This document shows positions 57,039-64,000 of a DNA stretch of 64,000 nt, in pieces (the first letter of the stretch is position 1; each line of letters starts with the position of its first letter). Source of the stretch: Erythroxylum novogranatense (taxonomy: Eukaryota; Streptophyta; Magnoliopsida; Malpighiales; Erythroxylaceae); the NCBI GenBank assembly GCA_029891385.1, contig CM057230.1, positions 22,262,847 to 22,326,846 on the forward strand. The letters run 5' to 3'. The notes beneath the pieces are model-generated. The model was not told the DNA's origin. It searched no databases and saw only the letters and a list, made by a program, of their open reading frames with translations. The translations under genes were made by a program, and so were the position numbers.

Positions 57039-58439
57039 TTTTAGACAAGTAAAATTATATCGAAACTTTGTGTGTGTCTTGTTAAATAGCTTTTGGTTGG
57101 TTTGAAAGGTTGTAACCATTTATATAACAACATTTCATAGAAGTTTCTTGCAAAATTTGAGAAAGTTTGATAGTAAGCAATTTTACTCTTACTTAATAGA
57201 GATATTATTTCTTATAGACTCAAATACTATATGTATTGGCTCCAACATGACCCTAAAACATTTAGGATGTCCTTTGTCAAGACTTCAGCCAAAGCGATGA
57301 GCAGTGAGAACTTATTATTAGTTGAAAAAAGGAGTTTATATCTAGTAAAAAAGACGATTATGTGGTGTTCCTGCTCTTTAATTTACTTTCTTCTTTTCTA
57401 AAATGAAACAACAGGCATGGCTTCGTGCATAGCCATTTTGTAATTAATTAACATGGAGATTGTACTCGTGCTAATTATAAAATGGTGGTTTAGCCTTTTT
57501 CAAATATTGGATTATTCTCCCCCATTTTGGTGCTTAACCTAACTTATCACATAAATTACAAGCAGCATGTCGAAACCAGATCGACTTGTTGATATGAATA
57601 TAAAGAAATTATATTGTATTAGTTGAGTGCCGATTACGGAATATGGACAACCTTAGAATTTATTATTTTAAACCTATCATCGTTGTCCATATGTAAGACA
57701 AAAGGGAAAAGTATGGAAGCTTTGACTGCCATTGAAGGCCACCAAGGCATAACGCATGGCATGTATATGGTAACTAAACTGTATTCTTGTAGTTAATTAA
57801 ACATCTTTGATTGAATTCAAAATGACTTACGTTTACAGAAAATCTGTGATTATTCGATAGATTAGAGGTAATGAAATAACAAGGATTCAAACATATAAAT
57901 GTGTATTAAATGATGCAAAATCTTACATTTTAAGTTGACATGTTGGTACCACTTAGAGATTAATAACAAATTTCCCAAAATTAATATCTAAAATTCTTAA
58001 GTTAATGTTTGTAAAGAATAGTTTAATTTTCTTCTTAATATTAGCACAATCAAATGTGTACACATGGTGTTGTTGTTCGGACAAGATTGACTATGGACAA
58101 GTACATAGGGTGAGAACATGCATGTGGTCAGGAAAACAAATTTCTTTCAAACGAATTGAATTGTGATTTCTAAAGTGGTGAAATCGAGTGGCTCATGAAA
58201 GCCTGACCCAGCTCAATGGAACGAGAGAGAGTAGTGGAGAAAAAGAAAGGAAGGCAAAAGGTGATCGCAGGTCAATTTGAGTGTAATTGCAAGTACCCTT
58301 TTGGTAGTAAAACTCATAATCAAAGATAGATGTGAATAATGATGGTATGGAAGAAAGTGTGCCGCTGGTTGATGAGTAAAGAAAGCAATCTCAAGAAGAA
58401 GCCGGCCAAGAGAAAAAGATTAATTAAAGCAATTGAAAG

Positions 58440-58470
<31 letters not shown>

Positions 58471-61400
58471 AACGTAGGTAGGAGTTGGAAATGATGAGAC
58501 TGTAGTAGTAATGATGGCGAGTGGGAAGTTAGGTTGAAGAAGTGAGAAGAGAAGGCAGTAGTAAATGTGCATATAGAAGTTTAACATAAAACAATTGAAA
58601 AAGGAACCATGAAAAGGGAATATTTAGGGGTCTGGTCTGGTGACATGCAAAAGAGGATCAGTTGTGTTGTTTCTATTGTGCTCTCATAAATTATATCTAC
58701 TAATCTTTCTTTGTTATTTCCTATGCATGAACACGTTGGTTGAAAGACTCAAGCAAGCGTGCCTGCGCTCACAGTCCCTTTGATGAACAAAAAAATATGT
58801 TCCCATGTTGATCGAGGTCTCCTAGTAAATTCTTTTTGAATCAACTAAAAAGTACCAACACCCATCTTAGCTTTAGTTTGGATTTTCAAGGTGAAATGTC
58901 TTTCTCTGTTTTCTTGTTCTTATATTAATCTAAAATCGAACTGATACAATCAAAGAACTATAATAAGTTGAAACGGTGTAGAAGGGGAGAATATTCTTTG
59001 GACGTGAAAGAGAGGAGGGTTTGGTAATAGCAGCTAAAGAAGGACATGCAATACCAAGTGGAAACCAGAAAAGAAGGGTTTAGTAGAAAGTTGGCTCGCT
59101 TTTCACCTTGGAATGATCACCCACATCCCACTATGTAAGAGTGAAGGCCAGGCCAAAACTATGCAACACTCCTCCTACTAAAGGCATCTTCATACCCTTT
59201 TTTTTTTACCATTATCTCACCAATATCAAGAAGAAGGCCCAACCCCCTTACACTTTCATTTCCCTTCACGAGCAGTCACCATCACTGGATTGCAAAAGAA
59301 AGCATGTTATGCATTTTTTCCTTTTCAAGTCTTTGAGAGGGGCTTCTGAAAGGAGAAGAAGAGCAGAGACAGACACACCTTTTGTTATCCCATAATATTC
59401 TCGTCCAACTTTAGAACGCCAAAACAGTTCTGAAAACATTGTTTGACTGTGACTTTGGCCTTGGAGTTGGAGGACAAAGTTCCACTCTTTTTCGAGGAAC
59501 GCTGTCACATATTTGATATTGCGTACAAAGCTTAACTAGAAGGTTTGAATAAAGATGCTTGAGATTATGCTATTCTAAATGACAAGATTTGCATGTGTAC
59601 TTTGGTATCTACATTGTTTGACGAAGTACTAAGACATCTGTAAAGGTCCATAATGTTGTTTGGTCGTATGATTTAGTTCTCATCAACTAATGAATTAGTA
59701 TTACATGGTCTGTCTCTCTATCAAATTTTTGTCATAAGATTCGTGGCGTACCTGTATGGGATTATGATAGGAGTACGTCCTGGAAAGATTATCCCTTCTT
59801 TTCAATCAATTTTGGTTTCCCATTCAAAGCTTGACTAATGTGCAGCTGCCTTCGTGTCTGCATGATTCCATTTAGCTGTATAATCCAAAGGGATTGCTAG
59901 ATTCCACGGCCTACTTCGGTATGGATTTTGATTGGTTAAGTAAGCTTAAGTAAAATTTTCTAATAACCTAGTATTTAGTGTTGGTAATAATCATCCCAAA
60001 TTTAGATATTTTTTCTTAAGTCTAAATTTGAATATGATTAGATTCTAGTATTTAGATTAGATTAAATTAATTTGTTATGATTAGTGAAGTTTAAAAAATT
60101 TACTAATCCCTAATTCAGATTTGAACCTAAATTTAAGTTAAATTTAAGTCTGATTAATGCAAGCTAACATATTAATTACTTCAAGTTTAACCGATCGGAC
60201 TGGGTAGGGCATGTTGGAGAAGGTATACACAGTGTATGAAGTGTTGAGATGATTATCCTTAACAAGAAGGACGGTGGAAAAAGCTTAGAGCTAACCACCC
60301 CAATTGTGAGAAGAAGTACAGGCATGAGACCTCCACTACAAGTTTACATGATGAAATTCTAGACCAACTACGTACGTGCATGTATAACTGGAACCTTGTA
60401 CAGACCTACAGAGCAGAGATGCATGTCTGAGTGGAAAATCAATCTAGTCAATCAATCCCAACATATGTGATATGATCGGATAAAACATAAGGACTGCTGA
60501 ATTGGATTTCCTCAAAGGTTCTAATGACACAACATCGTGAATCAAGCTAACTGGCTTCCTTGGCTAGCAACTACTTTGTGAAGATGGTTCATTGAGCACC
60601 AAGTAAATGGCTAAAACCGAAAGGTGAAGTTTATATCTGAGATTCTGTACGTTAGTTAAAAAAATTGTGCAGTGGTTCTGTAGATACGATTATGGAGCAA
60701 GCATAGGGTAGGTGGGTTGTGGGTGCGATGGAGGTATATTATATATATTGACTCAAGCTCTCAACTCAACCAAAAGAAAAGCAAAAGGCAACAGAAGCAA
60801 AGTACGCACATGCCCCAAAGTTACGCTCAATGACCTGACAAAACTCCCGCCATACGCCATGCACTCTCTGCCTCTATCTCGCTCTCTCGGTTTCAACAAA
60901 TTTGTAACTCAGTCACTGACCATCTGAACAGTACTTCAACAATTTCCCTTCTCGCTTTTCTACGTTCACATGCATGGACCGACCTTTGCACTCATTATTC
61001 CACATGAACATGCAAGCACATATACAAATTTCTGTCTCTCTCTTTCTCTGCGCCTCTCAAATGCACAAACACTACTGGTGATACCTATCTAGTTAGCTAT
61101 AGGACAACAACTACTGAGTACTGAATGGCCTGAGCCTAGGTGTGGATGATTTTTAATTTAAAGTAAGAGAAGGGAAGAAAGAGAGCATGATGACATATGT
61201 GATGGTATGGTGACGAGATTAAGATTTTACAGAAATTCCATTTTTGATTAGTGGGGGACGGGAGTGAGGAGAAGGAGAACCCCACAATTCCTCTAATGGG
61301 AACATGTTAGTGACAAAAAAGGGGCCAAGGGTATCATGAGGTGGTCCCCTCTTGGTACGTTACTATGCAATAAATTAATTTTGCGTGGACTCTCGTACAT

Positions 61401-64000
61401 GAAATCATCCATGGCCTCTCTTTTCTCTCTTTTGTTTCTTTCTATCCTGAGTGTCAAAAAATCATTGATGAGAGGATCCCATGCATGATTATTACGTATA
61501 CAACCATTACATGCTTCCATGTCTTCCTTCTTTACAGAGCCCAAGTTGACATTGGTTAGTTTTGCCGGTTGATGTTTCTGCTTCACATTCATTGTCACTG
61601 ATGAACCAGTCAGTTTCATATATCCTTTTTGGACCCAAACTATCATGGATTTTCAAATCTTTCCCTTCATATTTGCTTTAAAATCCATCCCCTTCTGGTC
61701 CTAGAAGATTCAGTGCCATCTAATGTGTTACAGATTTGTCCAAGGCAAAAGGGGTGGGTCAGCTGTGGAACCGATCGAGTTTTTCAATTATTGATTATTA
61801 TCAACAATTCGTATATAACTGTGAATAAAAAAGAAAAACACTTCCTAATTTTTAGAAAGAATCGAGAAAGCCGACTATTTTCCAAAATTGATTGAAAAAT
61901 TAAAACGTGGAAGGTGGAACAGTTCCTTGTTTTTGCCAAAACTTGACGACTAAGGCATATTCACAAGCAATGTCTTAGTTAATGCTATTAATTACAATTC
62001 CATCAATCCAACCAATAGCTTACAATTAATGAAGGCATCCATCGTTACCTGATTCCTTTAGCTTCTTTCGCGTCCAATATCTTTTGGATTTGGCAATGCA
62101 CATAGTGCGTACTCAGAAAATGATGGCACTTTTTGCCATATGTGATAGGACCCTGCCGAGTCGACTTGACAGTATGGAAAAACAATGAATCTAATTGAAT
62201 GGAAAACTAGCATCAACTTAATTAACTTTTCTTTCTTTAAACTTCAGAAACCCTTTTAAGATGCTAATCATACAAGAACTGTTGCCACTTATAATTCAAT
62301 AATCAGCAGTAATTGAAATGGAAATTAACTTGAACTCATCCACATTCATAAAGGAATATAAACTAACCATAGCACAAAATTAACTCAATAAGTGGTGGTT
62401 TTATTTGACTCACAATCTAATAATCCATGTAGTTTTAAGTTTTAAACACTCCATTTTCTGTGTAAATAAGTACATAAATCAATAATTTAAGTTCTGTAAG
62501 TGACTCAATTTGTACTTTTAAATATTAAAGTTCAATTCGCTTAATTAATTATAAACTAATTGATAATTTTGAAACCTTTTTTCTTCTAATTCTTTGATAT
62601 ATATAAAAACTTTCAAAGTTTCACTTCTTACTTTCATCTTCACTATTTTGTTATAATTATAGATACTTACATTTTTCAGAAACATATAAATGACAAGCTT
62701 GAGTCCATGCATTTTTAGTTACCAACTTGAGACCATAATTTAGCAGAAGGGTAGGAGATGCTCACCACCTTATATATATACTCCAAGCTCAAGTCGTGCG
62801 TTCCAAGCCCGCTTCTCACAATCTTCAGCTTTTATACTATTTTTCTTTACTTAAGAAAAAGATGAAAGTTATGAAATGTTCTTCCTTATTGTTATTTTAT
62901 ATATTTAAATAGAATTTGTATATTTATTATATATTTAATTCCTTATTGTTATTATATATTTAAATAGAATTTGTCATTTAATTTATAAATTATTATTTAT
63001 ATTTAAAAGTTTACATAGAAATCCCCTAAAAATGAATAGGGGTTATGAGCAACTGTGTCCGGCTGTTGTTAAAGGTAGACAAATTAAACACGGGCTTCTT
63101 CAGTTCTTGCATGCGCAAAAATTGCAATTGGCCAATCTATCGTGAGTATTATGCATCAAAATGAAAGGAAGCTGACATTGAAAGGAGAGCCACCACTGTC
63201 AGGAATTTTAGCATTAGTCACCAAAAACCTTTTTCTACAGCAGGTCATGTGTAATCCCCTTCCAGAAATCCGGGTTTGATTGACCCATCTTTGAAAAGTC
63301 CACTTTTTCCGAAACAAACAAACCAGGAAGTGTTTAATTAATTCTAAGAGAGACGGAGATGGAAAGACCATGTTTGATGGGCTGGAAAGGGCACTAGCAG
63401 CTTTTCCGGACAACAACATTTCTTACATTATTTTTTTATCACCTGCTCGAACTTTTATTTAACTACTCTAACAAGGCGCCATAAGGCAGGCATGGGTGAC
63501 AAGATAAAAAGAAGACACATGTATATGCATACATTCATAAGCAATGACGCATAACTCATTTCTTTATCCTATTACAATTTTAAATTATGCATTATTGCTT
63601 ATTGCAATGCTAATTATAATTATGGGATGAACTCTGATAACAGTCTAAACTAACTAACTCAATTACTAATCAAATCAAAGCATTGGTTTCATAATATTTG
63701 TGAGAATGAAATGTGTTGTTGCGGCACATGGTTATGCAAAGGGTGGGATCAATGGGGAATGTGTACAGGTCCTACAAACAATATATATGCTCTGTGGTTC
63801 TAGGGATTGTGGGGAAACACCATCATGCATGCCTAAGTCCCCATTTATTTGTTTATAATCACCTATTAATTAATAACTTAACCTACTCTTAACTTATGAT
63901 TCTTGCTTTCATTATCTTATGTTATTGTTGACAGGTCAGTTCATTATGCCATGCCCACCACTTATCGGTCTCCCTCTCTTCTTGCCCTTTTCCTCAATTT
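57039..64000. other. intergenic, no gene supported
   Basis: Pyrimidine-rich stretches at 60870-61080 and a TATATATATA box at 62770-62780 could belong to promoters, but no coding exon is recognisable. The longest frames (61293-61646 minus, 59141-59395 plus, 63156-63419 minus) show no known domain. Confidence 0.5.
58438..58472 (+). repeat. compound (TA)n(CA)n microsatellite
   Basis: About eleven TA units followed by five CA units. Confidence 0.92.

Noticed and set aside
59883..59910. TCCAAAGGGAT resembling the start of miR393
   Set aside because: Only the first 11 bases agree, the rest differs, and no matching star arm was found nearby.
61293..61646. 117-codon minus-strand frame
   Set aside because: No recognisable domain, no good promoter or splice context; length is possible by chance.

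Overview
This is nuclear DNA of a flowering plant, most likely a eudicot. It is AT-rich and intron-bearing, and it is packed with plant transposable elements: Ty1/copia, Gypsy-type LTRs, L1-type LINEs, CACTA, hAT, PIF/Harbinger, MITEs and a TRIM-like element. Only one apparently functional host gene is visible, a jasmonate-ZIM-domain (JAZ/TIFY) repressor at 46058-47198. The species cannot be named from sequence alone.

Layout. 1-5048: the 3' part of a decayed SIRE/Maximus-like copia element (RT/RNase H remnants, an env-like third ORF, a 3' LTR with a hexamer array). 5049-6304: the 3' half of a large LTR (LTR-A). 6305-8698: a LINE on the + strand (LINE-A). 8990-9469: one end of a degraded CACTA element. 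9959-20765: a broken copia gag gene interrupted first by an intact-ended CACTA element (10025-11425), then by a long minus-strand LINE (LINE-B, about 11558-20340). LINE-B is itself split by a large solo LTR (LTR-B, 14848-17593), a divergent relative of LTR-A. 23469-24896: a minus-strand copia solo LTR.

25356-33856: a complete hAT element by its ends (matching TIRs and a perfect 8-bp target duplication). It keeps only the last transposase exons and carries fragments of two host genes: a chloroplast UDP-glucose pyrophosphorylase-3-like exon joined to a PPR fragment. A 5.3-kb LTR element (27703-33029, 5-bp target duplication) later landed inside the pyrophosphorylase exon; this LTR element contains a fold-back of about 355-bp arms. 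35130-35830: a decayed copia pol fragment.

37153-44310: a PIF/Harbinger element with TIRs, a TTA duplication, a DDE transposase with its catalytic triad, a Myb/SANT-like ORF, and a third ORF that looks like an RNase H1 hybrid-binding (viroplasmin-type) domain. It landed in the second copy of a tandemly duplicated stretch of about 85 bp. The third ORF is the best candidate here for something undescribed.

44382-47198: the JAZ gene and its upstream region, with two G-boxes and a 35-bp tandem duplication at the core promoter. 47199-64000: mostly gene-poor intergenic DNA with a MITE, a PPR pseudogene (about 50960-51720), a TRIM-like element (56630-57038) and simple repeats.

The genes do not form a pathway. 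The window is a layered record of nested insertions beside one jasmonate-signalling gene. All calls come from reading the sequence and translations; no database search was run.
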